NCBI RefSeq assembly: GCF_027571405.1
Contig: NZ_CP092968.1
Coordinates: 2,626,001-2,690,000, forward strand
Origin: Methylocystis parvus OBBP
Lineage (GTDB): Bacteria; Pseudomonadota; Alphaproteobacteria; Rhizobiales; Beijerinckiaceae
DNA length: 64,000 nucleotides
Reading direction: 5' to 3'
The notes under the pieces are model-generated. The model saw nothing but the letters and a program-made list of their open reading frames with translations. It made no database searches and had not been told where the DNA came from. Positions 1 through 7,621 of the stretch are shown here, piece after piece (within the stretch, counting starts at the first letter, position 1; every line of letters begins with the position of its first letter). The position numbers and the translations under genes are program-made.

Positions 1-437
1 CCGAAAGGCGCATCCGTCGCGTCGAGCGTTCGGTTCATGTCCGGCGTCAGACGGGCGGGCACGTACCAATTATCAGCCTCCGAAAGGACATGTTCGCCGC
101 AAGCGAGCTGCACCCGGCGATATTTCACCTCCGCGGCGGAGCCGACCCGCAGGCGCGCCTTCGTCTCTTCGCCCGGCGCTTTCTCGGCTCCGGGGACCCG
201 TCGGGCGACGATTTTCGGATCGCCGGACATTTTATGGTCTGCGCACCATTTTTCGAGCGTCGCCGTCGCGCTGCGGCTCGCGAGGAGGGAAGAGTTCAAC
301 GTCTGAATCAGCGCGAGCAGTTCGACGCGGGAAAGGAAACCATCCGGCCAGACATGCGGCTCCGCGCGGGCGCCGACGACGCAAAGCGCCAAAACCGCCG
401 CGCCGCAACCCGTTCGCGCCATGAAACCGTCGAACAT
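1..437 (-). CDS. Secreted protein, chorismate-lyase-like (partial, 3' end off the window)
   Basis: An open frame on the minus strand enters from the left edge; about 145 N-terminal residues are visible and the C-terminus is missing. The start is ATG at 437 or, more likely, the in-frame ATG at 422, which gives a signal peptide (MARTGCGAAVLALCVVGARA) ending in an Ala-Arg-Ala cleavage site. The mature part has a tyrosine-arginine-arginine strand motif and a conserved-looking stretch NWYVPARLTPDMN, which recalls the UbiC/DUF98 chorismate lyase fold. That assignment is from memory and weak; a periplasmic location would not suit ubiquinone synthesis, so the function is open. Confidence 0.7.
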   Translation of the reverse strand, partial: MFDGFMARTGCGAAVLALCVVGARAEPHVWPDGFLSRVELLALIQTLNSSLLASRSATATLEKWCADHKMSGDPKIVARRVPGAEKAPGEETKARLRVGSAAEVKYRRVQLACGEHVLSEADNWYVPARLTPDMNRTLDATDAPF

Positions 438-515
438 TCCGTCGCCTCGTCCCTCAGCAAGAAGAGAGGGACATTAGCGCGCTTTTCGACCGCGCGACAC
501 GCGCAGGTCAAGGAA

Positions 516-647
516 TTACAAAGTCATCCAGGAGTTATAGGAAGCGACGTGCTGCATCGCGCTGGCGGTGACGACGACATTCATGATCTCGGTGAACAAA
601 GCGATGGCGATCGCCCCTAACACCCCGGTGGCAAAGACGGCTTTCAT
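516..647 (-). CDS. 43-residue hydrophobic protein behind a CtrA box
   Basis: A short ORF of 43 residues starting MKAVFATGVLGAIAIALF. It has a good ribosome binding site (GAGGAGAAGGGCG just before the ATG) and one hydrophobic segment at about residues 4-18, followed by a polar tail with Met, His and Trp. The size and single N-terminal hydrophobic helix recall Flp-type pilins, but I see no clear Gly/xxxx/Glu prepilin processing site. A perfect CtrA-type site lies 18 bases upstream. Function unknown. Confidence 0.6.
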   Translation of the reverse strand: MKAVFATGVLGAIAIALFTEIMNVVVTASAMQHVASYNSWMTL

Positions 648-664
648 CGCCCTTCTCCTCTCTC

Positions 665-681
665 GTTAACTAATTGTTAAC
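665..681. promoter_or_regulatory. CtrA-type binding site
   Basis: The sequence GTTAAC-TAATT-GTTAAC is a perfect palindrome and contains TTAA-N7-TTAAC on both strands, the full CtrA consensus of alphaproteobacteria. It lies just upstream of the 43-residue gene starting at 647 (minus strand). Regulation by CtrA is inferred. Confidence 0.55.
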
Positions 682-742
682 GATCGAGCCTTGCGCCGAC
701 TGTGCGGCTCCGCACGAGTCAGCCCGCCTCCCGCGCGAAACG

Positions 743-1255
743 TCACGCCGAGGGTGCGGCCGCCTCTATCCCCAGCGCTTGCGAAATCTCATGGAGCGCG
801 GCTCGCTCCTTCTCGCTCATACGAATGCCGCCGAAACCCAGAAACGTGTCCTCAAGCCCGGCCTCGGCGACCATCCGCGCGACTTGCGCGAGCCATTCCT
901 TGAAGGGGCGCGCATGTTCGCCGGCCTTGCTGTCGACGATCGCCCCGACCTCCTTCATGGCGTCGAGCGCGCCCCGCTTTATGTCGTCCAGCGACGCGCC
1001 TTGCGCGATTGTGCGCACGCCCTCACGCGCTTCGGCGCGCCCCGTGGAGGTGAGCAACTCTTCCGCGACGGCGCGAATGAGGGCGTCGCCCGCCTGCGCC
1101 CGCGCTTCGCTTAGCGAACGCGCGGCCGCGAAGGCTTCCTGCAACAGGCCGATAAATCCGCTCGGATCGGCGGCGCTGACGGCGAAGCCTGCGAGAAGCG
1201 GAGATTGAACGACCTTCTTCCACTCAGCGGGAGCGAAACCGAACATTGTCGCCAT
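743..1255 (-). CDS. Conserved-looking helical protein of unknown function (170 aa)
   Basis: The start chosen is ATG at 1255, preceded by GGAGAAAGGAC at normal spacing; the open frame extends further upstream without a site. The protein starts MATMFGFAPAEWKKVV and is soluble and mostly helical, rich in Ala and Glu, with a Gly-Phe-Gly-Gly turn near residue 145. No signal peptide or membrane segment. I do not recognise a named family. It is a single gene, transcribed toward the CtrA-controlled small gene. Confidence 0.7.
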   Translation of the reverse strand: MATMFGFAPAEWKKVVQSPLLAGFAVSAADPSGFIGLLQEAFAAARSLSEARAQAGDALIRAVAEELLTSTGRAEAREGVRTIAQGASLDDIKRGALDAMKEVGAIVDSKAGEHARPFKEWLAQVARMVAEAGLEDTFLGFGGIRMSEKERAALHEISQALGIEAAAPSA

Positions 1256-1980
1256 CGGCTTTGTCCTTTCTCCTTCGAAGATAGAACGCCGGACCCTTGC
1301 GAAAAGCGGGGCGGTCGCCGCGGCTGCGCGCAATCAGCCGCGCGGCGCGGGAAACGGACTCATATCGAGCATTTTTCAGCCGCCGCAGCCGCGCGGTGCA
1401 ACCCCGGCCCGCCGAGAATGAGCAGGATCGCTCCCGCCGCCAAGGCCGCGAAAAGGACGGATGCGACGATGGCGTTGGAAATTTGCGGGCGGATCATGCC
1501 GCAAAGTGGGGGAGCGCCGACTCCGTTGCAATCCACCACATTGACGCACCCGAAAACAGGGGTGCCGCAGCGCAAGCTCTGTGATGACGGCGCCAAGAAA
1601 AACATCATTGCGTGGTTCTTTCGCTCGCAAAGCGACGCCCGGAAAATAGGCGTGCGATCTGGCACGAGATAAGCAAGGATCGTTGCGCATCGGCGGGAGG
1701 ATTCGACAATGACAAAAAAGTCTGGGCGCGAATTTGACGCGCCGAACGCAACGCGGCCTGCGCTGACGGCGAAGCGCGCCTCCGCTACGCAAAACGCCGT
1801 GATTTCAACATTTGGCCTCGAACGCCGGGCGGGATGGAACGTCTCGAAGCGCGCCATGCGCCCGATCAATCTCGAGCGTCGCGCCCGCTTCGCCCGTATC
1901 GAGACTGCCTGACGAAGATCGACGCGGCTGCTTCGCTTCGAAGCAGATTGCGACAAGACCGGACAGATCGCGGCGCAAAT
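1256..1980. other. 725-base stretch with no firmly supported gene
   Basis: A candidate plus-strand small gene is listed separately (1709-1912). On the minus strand an open frame (1360-1608) starting ATGATG encodes a Cys-containing segment followed by one strongly hydrophobic helix (AIVASVLFAALAAGAILLIL). It may be a small membrane protein, but its ribosome binding site is poor. Nothing else was seen. Confidence 0.4.
1709..1912 (+). CDS. Possible small basic protein (67 aa)
   Basis: The ATG at 1709 follows a good Shine-Dalgarno (GGGAGGA, 7 bases away). The product starts MTKKSGREFDAPN, is very basic (many Arg) and has no hydrophobic segment. The initiation site is the main evidence; Arg-rich composition is also what shadow frames look like in this GC-rich DNA, so this is tentative. 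Confidence 0.35.
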   Translation: MTKKSGREFDAPNATRPALTAKRASATQNAVISTFGLERRAGWNVSKRAMRPINLERRARFARIETA

Positions 1981-3711
1981 CTATTTCTGATCGAAACGCC
2001 AGGAGCCGTCCCAATCTTCGCGGGGCGGCGACGCCGCGATCTCGTCGATCCGCGCCAGAAACGCATGTGAGGGGCCGTCTTCCGGCGCGACGGCGAGAGC
2101 GGCCGCAAATGCGCGTCGCGCCCCGTCCCAATCGCGCCGGCGAAACGCGGCGAGGCCGTCGCTGTAATTTTCTCGTAATTCGCTCTGCGCCCGGGTGAGG
2201 GCGCCCTTGCGTCCCATGATCTCGAAAATGCGCTCGGGCTTTCCCTGCCCCGCCATCGCGACGCGGTCGATCTCGCGAATCTCGATGAATTCTCCGGCGC
2301 CTTTCGCCGTCGATTCGGCGACGAGCGCGCGGACGCCGTAATGCTTGCAGGCGCCCTCGAGCCGTGAGGCGAGATTCACCGTGTCGCCGATCACCGTATA
2401 ATTCATCATCTGCTCGGAGCCGATGCTGCCGACAAGCGCTTCGCCCGTGGCGACGCCAATGCGCAGATCGATGGAGATGGGCGCGTTGCGCATGCCGAGC
2501 AGTTCCGGCAAGGAATTGCGCAGCTCTTCCACGCGCGCCATCATGTCGAGCGCGGCGAGACAGGCGAGTCCGGTCTGCTCATCGTCTTCGTTGAAGGGCG
2601 GGCCCCAATAAGCCATGATCGCGTCGCCGATATATTTGTCGATGACGCCGTCATTCTCGCGAATGGGCTCGGACATGGTCGAGAAATAGCGATTGAGAAT
2701 TTTCACGAGCCCTTGCGGAGTCATGCGCTCGCTTGTTCCGGTGAAGCCGGCGAGATCGCAAAAAAGGATCGTCATGACGCGCCGCTGACCGTCCGCCGCG
2801 AGCGTCGGCTTGTCGATCAGACCCTGAACGACGCGCGGATCGATATAGCGGCCGAATGTGTCGAGGATGCGCTCCTTCAGGCGCAACTGCTCGACCATGC
2901 GGTTGAAAGCGGCGGTGAGATGGCCGATTTCATCGCGCGTCGTCACCGCGATCACCTGATCGAGCTCGCCGGCTTCGACAGCGCGCGTTCCGTCCAGCAA
3001 GCGGCGCACGGGGCCGGTGACGCCGTCGCTCACCAGCGTCGAGAAGATCACGCCGAGCGCCGCTGCGAGCAGAGTCAGGGCCGTGGCGATCCACATGACC
3101 TGCTGCAAGGCGCCGATGGTCACGGCGCCGTCGCCGCGCAGGAGCGAAAGCATTTCAGTGCGGACGGACTCAAAACCCCTGTTCACCTCGTCGCGAAACT
3201 GATCGACGCGCGCGAGCGCTTCCGCGACGGTGCGGCTGTCTCCCGCCTCCAGCGCCTTCAGGAGCGTTTCGATCTCATTGGACAAAAATCGCCGCGTCTC
3301 GTTCATCAGGGAATCGAGATGAGCGTCGAGCCGCACCAGCGTCTTCTGGTCGTCGAACGCGCCGCCATCCTTGATGAGCGCGCCGAGCACGGCGCGGGCG
3401 GCGGCGACCTCGCGCTCGACGTCCTGCCCCTTGGCGGCGACGGCCTTGCGAAGCGTCTCGATCTTTTCCTTGTCCGTAGAGGGCGCGAGCGTCTCGATCG
3501 CCATGCGACGCAAGGCGAGCGCCCGCTCGAGGGAGCGGATATGCGCCCGCGCGAGATTGCCATAGGCCGGCATGTAGCCGGACGCCAATTCCTCGAAATG
3601 GTCGCCCACGCGGCGCACCAAAACGAGCGACGCGACTGACGTGATCGCCATCAGCACGATCAAGGCCAGGGCGATGCCCATGATCTTGCGTCTGATTGAA
3701 GCGGAAAACAT
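1981..3711 (-). CDS. Membrane-bound class III adenylate/guanylate cyclase with HAMP domain
   Basis: 576 residues. A transmembrane helix at about 12-33 and a second at about 203-227 flank a helical periplasmic sensor region; a HAMP linker follows (about 228-280), then a class III cyclase catalytic domain (about 305-490). Metal-binding aspartates are visible at D319 (CDLAGFTG) and D363 (GDAIMAYWG), and the transition-state motif GDTVNLASRLEG at about 442-453. The C-terminal 80 residues look like a TPR-like helical extension. The product should make cAMP (or cGMP) from a nucleoside triphosphate in response to an unknown periplasmic signal. Single gene. Confidence 0.9.
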   Translation of the reverse strand: MFSASIRRKIMGIALALIVLMAITSVASLVLVRRVGDHFEELASGYMPAYGNLARAHIRSLERALALRRMAIETLAPSTDKEKIETLRKAVAAKGQDVEREVAAARAVLGALIKDGGAFDDQKTLVRLDAHLDSLMNETRRFLSNEIETLLKALEAGDSRTVAEALARVDQFRDEVNRGFESVRTEMLSLLRGDGAVTIGALQQVMWIATALTLLAAALGVIFSTLVSDGVTGPVRRLLDGTRAVEAGELDQVIAVTTRDEIGHLTAAFNRMVEQLRLKERILDTFGRYIDPRVVQGLIDKPTLAADGQRRVMTILFCDLAGFTGTSERMTPQGLVKILNRYFSTMSEPIRENDGVIDKYIGDAIMAYWGPPFNEDDEQTGLACLAALDMMARVEELRNSLPELLGMRNAPISIDLRIGVATGEALVGSIGSEQMMNYTVIGDTVNLASRLEGACKHYGVRALVAESTAKGAGEFIEIREIDRVAMAGQGKPERIFEIMGRKGALTRAQSELRENYSDGLAAFRRRDWDGARRAFAAALAVAPEDGPSHAFLARIDEIAASPPREDWDGSWRFDQK

Positions 3712-3792
3712 GAAGGCCCCTCCGGCGCAAAGCCTCTGGACCTTAACCCGCGCCGGACCGTTACGGAAATGCCGCGCCCGCGCCTCGCGCGC

Positions 3793-3999
3793 TTACAATC
3801 CGTGGCGCGGGCGGATGAACCAATAGAGAAGCCCGAGGAAAGTGAAGGCTGCGCCGACCATGGCGACGACGTCGCCGATCATTTCTTCCGCCATGCTGCG
3901 GCTGAAGATGACGACAAGCAGACCAGCTATGGCGAACCAGAGGGGTTTCTGGCTCCCCTCTTCAAACTTCGACGCTTTCCTGTTCGCGATATTCGTCAT
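3793..3999 (-). CDS. Small membrane protein (68 aa)
   Basis: The ATG at 3999 is preceded by AGGGGAG at good spacing. The protein has a polar N-terminus (MTNIANRKASKFEEGSQKP) and two predicted membrane helices (about 23-38 and 45-62), ending in a basic tail. The reading frame is open further upstream, but there is no better start. No family recognised. Confidence 0.6.
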   Translation of the reverse strand: MTNIANRKASKFEEGSQKPLWFAIAGLLVVIFSRSMAEEMIGDVVAMVGAAFTFLGLLYWFIRPRHGL

Positions 4000-4127
4000 G
4001 GCGGCTCCCCTGGCGGCGCGCGGCTCGGCGTTCTTCAACAAAGCCACATTATCCGCCGCGACGGGCGCGCGGCGCGACGCATTTCCGCCTTTTGTCGGGC
4101 AATTTCCGCCAAAGGCGCCGCTCGGGT

Positions 4128-4916
4128 TCAAATATCCAGATCGCGATAGACGGCGATCTCCCGCTCCCTCGCGACGCGGGCGTCCTCGCCCGCGCGTACG
4201 CCGCGCCAGATGTCGAACATCGTCAGCAGCGTCGTGAAGAGGCCCGTCACCTTGCCGATGATGAAGCCGAAGGGAAAGATGATCTTCTCGGGAGGAAGGA
4301 TGAATTGCCCGCCAAGGAAAATCGTGGCGGCGTCGATGAAATAGGCAGGCCGATAGAGCGACTTTTCCTTCCACGCGCTGCGCGCGTAATGTTTCGAGTG
4401 CTTCTTGACCGCGCGATTATATTCCGGATTGGGAAAGAGGCCGAAAAAGCGCCGCTTGGGCGGCAAGGCGTTCGGCCCCGCAATCAAGGCTTTGAACAGG
4501 GCGCGCATCTCTCCATGCGCGGTGAGCGCCACCAGCAGATTGGCCGCGAAGAGCGCGAGTTTCAGCGCCGGCAGGGAAAGATAGAGCTGCGCGGCCACAT
4601 CGACGAAGAAAAGCTGCGCCAGCGCGTTCAGCGCGAAGGCCGAGCGGTGGAAGGCCGCGCGATTAATGCCCTGAATTTTTTCGTCCAGAAAGGCGACGCC
4701 CGGCTTCGTCTGCACGAGAATATGAAGCGTGAGGCGCTCTTCCTCGCTGAGCGGCCATTTCTTTCCCAATTCGACGATGGTCTCGCCCGGCGAGCCGCCT
4801 TTCGGGATTTTGAAGGTGACCTTGGCGAGGAAGGCCGAAGCCCGCGACAATACCCCGCGCGCCGCCGCATAATGCGACGTCACGGTTCCGATGAAATTTT
4901 CCGGTTCGGACGCCAT
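4128..4916 (-). CDS. Conserved hypothetical membrane-associated protein (262 aa)
   Basis: Start at ATG 4916 after GGGAAGGG; the longer open frame upstream is Arg-rich and not convincing. The product (MASEPENFIGTVTSHY...) has hydrophobic stretches around residues 100-130 and 205-230 and a charged C-terminus. It sits between dps and a small membrane protein, on the same strand. I do not recognise a family. Confidence 0.7.
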   Translation of the reverse strand: MASEPENFIGTVTSHYAAARGVLSRASAFLAKVTFKIPKGGSPGETIVELGKKWPLSEEERLTLHILVQTKPGVAFLDEKIQGINRAAFHRSAFALNALAQLFFVDVAAQLYLSLPALKLALFAANLLVALTAHGEMRALFKALIAGPNALPPKRRFFGLFPNPEYNRAVKKHSKHYARSAWKEKSLYRPAYFIDAATIFLGGQFILPPEKIIFPFGFIIGKVTGLFTTLLTMFDIWRGVRAGEDARVAREREIAVYRDLDI

Positions 4917-5005
4917 CTTGCCCTTCCCAGCGCCGCGCGCGGCCCGGCCCAAATCATTCGCCGGAAACTTATGCGGCTTTGCGACGCCGGGGCAAGAGGC
5001 GGCTG

Positions 5006-5542
5006 TCAGCGCCCTCCCGCGTCCGCGGCGCGCGCCGCCTCGAAAAGGAACCAGGTCCGCTTCTCGGTTTCGTCGATATATTGCTCCAAAAGGCTCGCCG
5101 TCGCGACGTCTTCCCAATCGTCGCAAACGCCATGGGCCTCGCGCATCGACTTGGCGATCGCGATGTTGTCGTTCATCAGTTCGACAAGCATCTCGTAGGG
5201 CGAAACGAAATCCTTCTCATTCTCGTCGAGCGACGCGAATTCGAGGATTTGCGACAGGGAACGCAGCGTGGGCTGCCCCAGCTTGCGCGAGCGCTCCGCC
5301 AGCGGATCGATCGATTCGAGGATCTGCTCGCTTTGCTCGTCGAGCATTTCATGGAAGTCGCGGAAATTAGGGCCGCTGACATGCCAATGAAAGTTCTTCG
5401 TCTTGACGTAAAGAACATAGGCGTCCGCGACGAGACGGTTGATGCGCTCAGCCACCGCCGCCGTCGCTTCCGGGGAAAGGTCGCTCGGCGTATTGAGCGA
5501 CGCGCGCTCAGTGTCGCGGCTTTCGGCGACGTTCAGGGTCAT
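5006..5542 (-). CDS. dps: DNA-binding ferritin-like protein Dps
   Basis: 178 residues of the Dps/ferritin superfamily: a dodecameric cage that oxidises and stores iron with hydrogen peroxide and protects DNA in stress. The intersubunit ferroxidase ligands are all present: H52 and H64 (FHWHVSGPNFRDFHEML), D68, D79 and E83, in the spacing of E. coli Dps shifted by one residue. The N-terminal 20 residues are polar and may be flexible. It lies downstream of phyR and has its own perfect EcfG-type promoter, so it is very probably a general stress response gene. Confidence 0.93.
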   Translation of the reverse strand: MTLNVAESRDTERASLNTPSDLSPEATAAVAERINRLVADAYVLYVKTKNFHWHVSGPNFRDFHEMLDEQSEQILESIDPLAERSRKLGQPTLRSLSQILEFASLDENEKDFVSPYEMLVELMNDNIAIAKSMREAHGVCDDWEDVATASLLEQYIDETEKRTWFLFEAARAADAGGR

Positions 5543-5580
5543 TTGCGCCTCCTTCAGGGATGCCTCCAGCGTTACGCGAC

Positions 5581-5606
5581 AACGCGCGTTTCGGCGTCCT
5601 TGTTCC
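5581..5606 (-). promoter_or_regulatory. EcfG-dependent promoter of dps
   Basis: On the minus strand GGAAC (5606-5602) and CGTT (5584-5581) are separated by 17 bases, an exact match to the alphaproteobacterial EcfG consensus GGAAC-N16/17-CGTT. The -10 element is about 40 bases upstream of the dps ATG at 5542. Confidence 0.8.
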
Positions 5607-5659
5607 CTGTGCGCTGATGACGAGCGACGCCGCGCGGCGCCCGGAGGGCTTCCGGAGCC

Positions 5660-6454
5660 TCAGGCGACGCGGGTCGCCTTGCGCTCGAAAAAAAGGGCCT
5701 GGCTGATCGTCGCCTTCACCGTGTCGACCTTGTATGGCTTGCTGATCAAAAATGCGGGCTCCGGCCGTTCGCCGGTAAGGAGGCGCTCCGGAAAGGCCGT
5801 GATGAAGATGACCGGGCAGTCGAAGCTCCGCAGCATTTCATTGACGGCGTTCAGCCCCGAGCTGCCGTCCGCCAATTGTATGTCGGCGAGAATCAAACCG
5901 GGCCGCCTGGACTTGGCGAGTTCGACCGCCTCCCTGTGGGTTCGGGCGACGCCGATCACCTGATGGCCGAGGTCCCGGGCGATGAATTCTATATCCTGAG
6001 CGATCAGCGCCTCATCCTCGATGATGAGAACGTCGGTCGCGACGCGCTCGGCGATTTCCCGTCCCGCCTGCGAAATGAGCGCGTCCACCTCCGGCGGCGA
6101 GACCGAGAGAATGTCCGCGACGTCCTCCGCCGAAAACCCCTCGACCGTGCGCAGCAGAAAGGCTTGGCGCGAACGCGGAGTCAGCAGGCTGACATTGCGC
6201 TGCGCCGGCGAAGTCTCGTCGTCATCCTCCGGCCGATCGTCCACATTGAGGGCGATCGACGACCAGGACGCCATGAAAAGATGATAAAGCCCGACCTTCG
6301 CGGACATGTTCGACGGGAAGGCGTCTATGTCGGCGATCAGCGCTTCGAGCGTCGCCACGACATAGGCGTCGCCGCTCTTCTGCGAGCCGCAAAGGGCGCG
6401 CGCAAACCGGCGCAGATAAGGAAGATGCGGAGCGATCTCGCGTGAGATGTTCAT
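5660..6454 (-). CDS. phyR: General stress response regulator PhyR
   Basis: 264 residues with the typical inverted order: an ECF sigma-like output domain (about 1-135) followed by a response-regulator receiver domain (about 141-258). The receiver has the acidic pair E146/D147, phospho-acceptor D191 (LILADIQL), T219 and K239. When phosphorylated, PhyR uses its sigma-like domain as a decoy to pull NepR off EcfG. The ATG at 6454 was chosen because it gives the canonical N-terminus MNISREIAPHLPYLR. Divergent from nepR-ecfG and upstream of dps. Confidence 0.95.
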   Translation of the reverse strand: MNISREIAPHLPYLRRFARALCGSQKSGDAYVVATLEALIADIDAFPSNMSAKVGLYHLFMASWSSIALNVDDRPEDDDETSPAQRNVSLLTPRSRQAFLLRTVEGFSAEDVADILSVSPPEVDALISQAGREIAERVATDVLIIEDEALIAQDIEFIARDLGHQVIGVARTHREAVELAKSRRPGLILADIQLADGSSGLNAVNEMLRSFDCPVIFITAFPERLLTGERPEPAFLISKPYKVDTVKATISQALFFERKATRVA

Positions 6455-6533
6455 GACGACACCCTGCGGTCTGGGGAGCGAGCCGACGTTGAGCATAACG
6501 TCGCGCCGGGATAGAAATCCACCACTTCAATCT

Positions 6534-6558
6534 GGAACGTTTACGCCTCCACCGGGTT
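6534..6558 (+). promoter_or_regulatory. EcfG-like promoter of nepR-ecfG
   Basis: GGAAC at 6534-6538, then 16 bases, then GGTT at 6555-6558 (consensus CGTT, one mismatch). Autoregulation of nepR-ecfG by EcfG is common in this system, so the near match is credible. Confidence 0.5.
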
Positions 6559-6595
6559 GCCTATTTTGAGGCGCCTGAAGCGAAGGCGCTTGATA

Positions 6596-6623
6596 GGACA
6601 TTCGTCCGCACGGACGAATGTCC
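6596..6623. repeat. Perfect 28-base palindrome in the nepR leader
   Basis: Two 13-base arms (GGACATTCGTCCG and its exact complement) are separated by two bases. The palindrome ends 11 bases before the nepR ATG and abuts its ribosome binding site (AGAGGA, 6624-6629). It could be an operator or an RNA hairpin affecting initiation. Confidence 0.85.
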
Positions 6624-6634
6624 AGAGGATTTAG

Positions 6635-6892
6635 ATGACTCAAGGCAAAGAACGAGAGGAGGCGAAAGCGCCAAAGGCGGAAATCGCCGAAACGCGCCAA
6701 GTCGCCGACGCGCGCCAGATTGTCGACGACGTCGTCGACGGCGCGGAGATCGCCTTTCTCGAACCGCATATCCAGGAACAATTGGGGCGTGTCCTGCGCT
6801 CGTTCTGCGATGACCTGATTCACCAGCCGATCCCGGATAAATTCGTCGTGCTGCTCGCCCAGCTCGAAGCCATACAGCGCGAGAAGAAATGA
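6635..6892 (+). CDS. nepR: Anti-sigma factor NepR
   Basis: 85 residues. The core from about residue 42 (FLEPHIQEQLGRVLRSFCDD followed by LIHQPIPDKF) is the NepR helix pair that clamps EcfG in unstressed cells and binds phosphorylated PhyR under stress. The N-terminal 35 residues are charged and probably disordered. Its stop overlaps the ecfG start (ATGA), giving coupled, near-stoichiometric translation. Ribosome binding site AGAGGA. Confidence 0.95.
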   Translation: MTQGKEREEAKAPKAEIAETRQVADARQIVDDVVDGAEIAFLEPHIQEQLGRVLRSFCDDLIHQPIPDKFVVLLAQLEAIQREKK

Positions 6893-7443
6893 CTGACGCG
6901 ACGTTCGGAGAGCAGATGGTGGCGCAGATCCCGTATCTGCGGGCCTTCGCCATATCCCTCTCCGGCTCATATAGCGTTGCGGACGATCTCGTCCAGGACA
7001 CGCTTGTCAAAGCGTGGTCCCACTCGGACAGTTTCCAGCCGGGCACCAATTTCCGCGCCTGGCTGGTGACGATCCTGCGCAACACTTATTTCTCTCAATA
7101 TCGTAAACGCTCCCGCGAGGTTCAGGACAGCGACAACGTTCTTGCCGAGCAAATTCCCGTCAAGGGCGGGCAGGAATCGAACGTAACGATGCAGGACGTT
7201 CAGAAAGCGCTCAACAAACTCGCGCCGGAGCATCGCGAAATCCTGCTGATGATCGGCATTACCGAGCTTTCTTATGAAGAAGCGGCGCAGATCTGCAACA
7301 TCGCCGTCGGCACCGTGAAGAGCCGGCTCAATCGCGCCCGCGCCAAGCTCGCCGAACATCTTGGCCTCAGCGGCGCGCATGAGATAGACGACGACCCCAC
7401 TTTGACCGGCCTCGCCGCCCGCAAGAGCACAAAGGCCCTTTAA
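6889..7443 (+). CDS. ecfG: ECF sigma factor EcfG (general stress response)
   Basis: 184 residues: sigma region 2 (about 15-80, with DDLVQDTLVKAW and the NFRAWLVTILRN stretch) and region 4 (about 115-165, with the helix-turn-helix ELSYEEAAQICNIAVGTVKSR). It directs RNA polymerase to GGAAC-N16/17-CGTT promoters, of which several lie in this window. Held inactive by NepR, encoded immediately upstream with a 4-base overlap. Confidence 0.95.
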   Translation: MTDATFGEQMVAQIPYLRAFAISLSGSYSVADDLVQDTLVKAWSHSDSFQPGTNFRAWLVTILRNTYFSQYRKRSREVQDSDNVLAEQIPVKGGQESNVTMQDVQKALNKLAPEHREILLMIGITELSYEEAAQICNIAVGTVKSRLNRARAKLAEHLGLSGAHEIDDDPTLTGLAARKSTKAL

Positions 7444-7496
7444 ACATGGTTCAAGTTGAAAGGGCTTCGAAAATTTCGGCGGCTTCGCGCTTTTTG

Positions 7497-7522
7497 GGAA
7501 CCCGGCGAAGGCCTCGCTAGTT
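7497..7522 (+). promoter_or_regulatory. EcfG-like promoter before the sensor kinase
   Basis: GGAAC (7497-7501), 17 bases, then AGTT (7519-7522; consensus CGTT, one mismatch). It would put the kinase gene under the sigma factor it controls. Confidence 0.45.
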
Positions 7523-7569
7523 TCTGTCTTCGCGGGAGAGGAGCGCCGCGCCGTCTCGCGAAACAGAAA
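7521..7569. repeat. Long imperfect inverted repeat between ecfG and the kinase gene
   Basis: TTTCTGT at 7521-7527 pairs with ACAGAAA at 7563-7569, and further inside CGCGGGAGA pairs imperfectly with TCTCGCG. The hairpin lies just after the putative EcfG -10 element, so it would be at the 5' end of the kinase transcript or act as a terminator for ecfG. No U-tract follows. Confidence 0.5.
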
Positions 7570-7621
7570 CGCCAAAGCCGCCCATAGAAGGTCGGCGAGG
7601 ACAGGCGCGCGGAGCAGATTG

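Noticed and set aside
6455..6530. EcfG promoter for phyR
   Set aside because: On the minus strand only GGATT-N15-CGTT could be found, two mismatches and poor spacing; not called.
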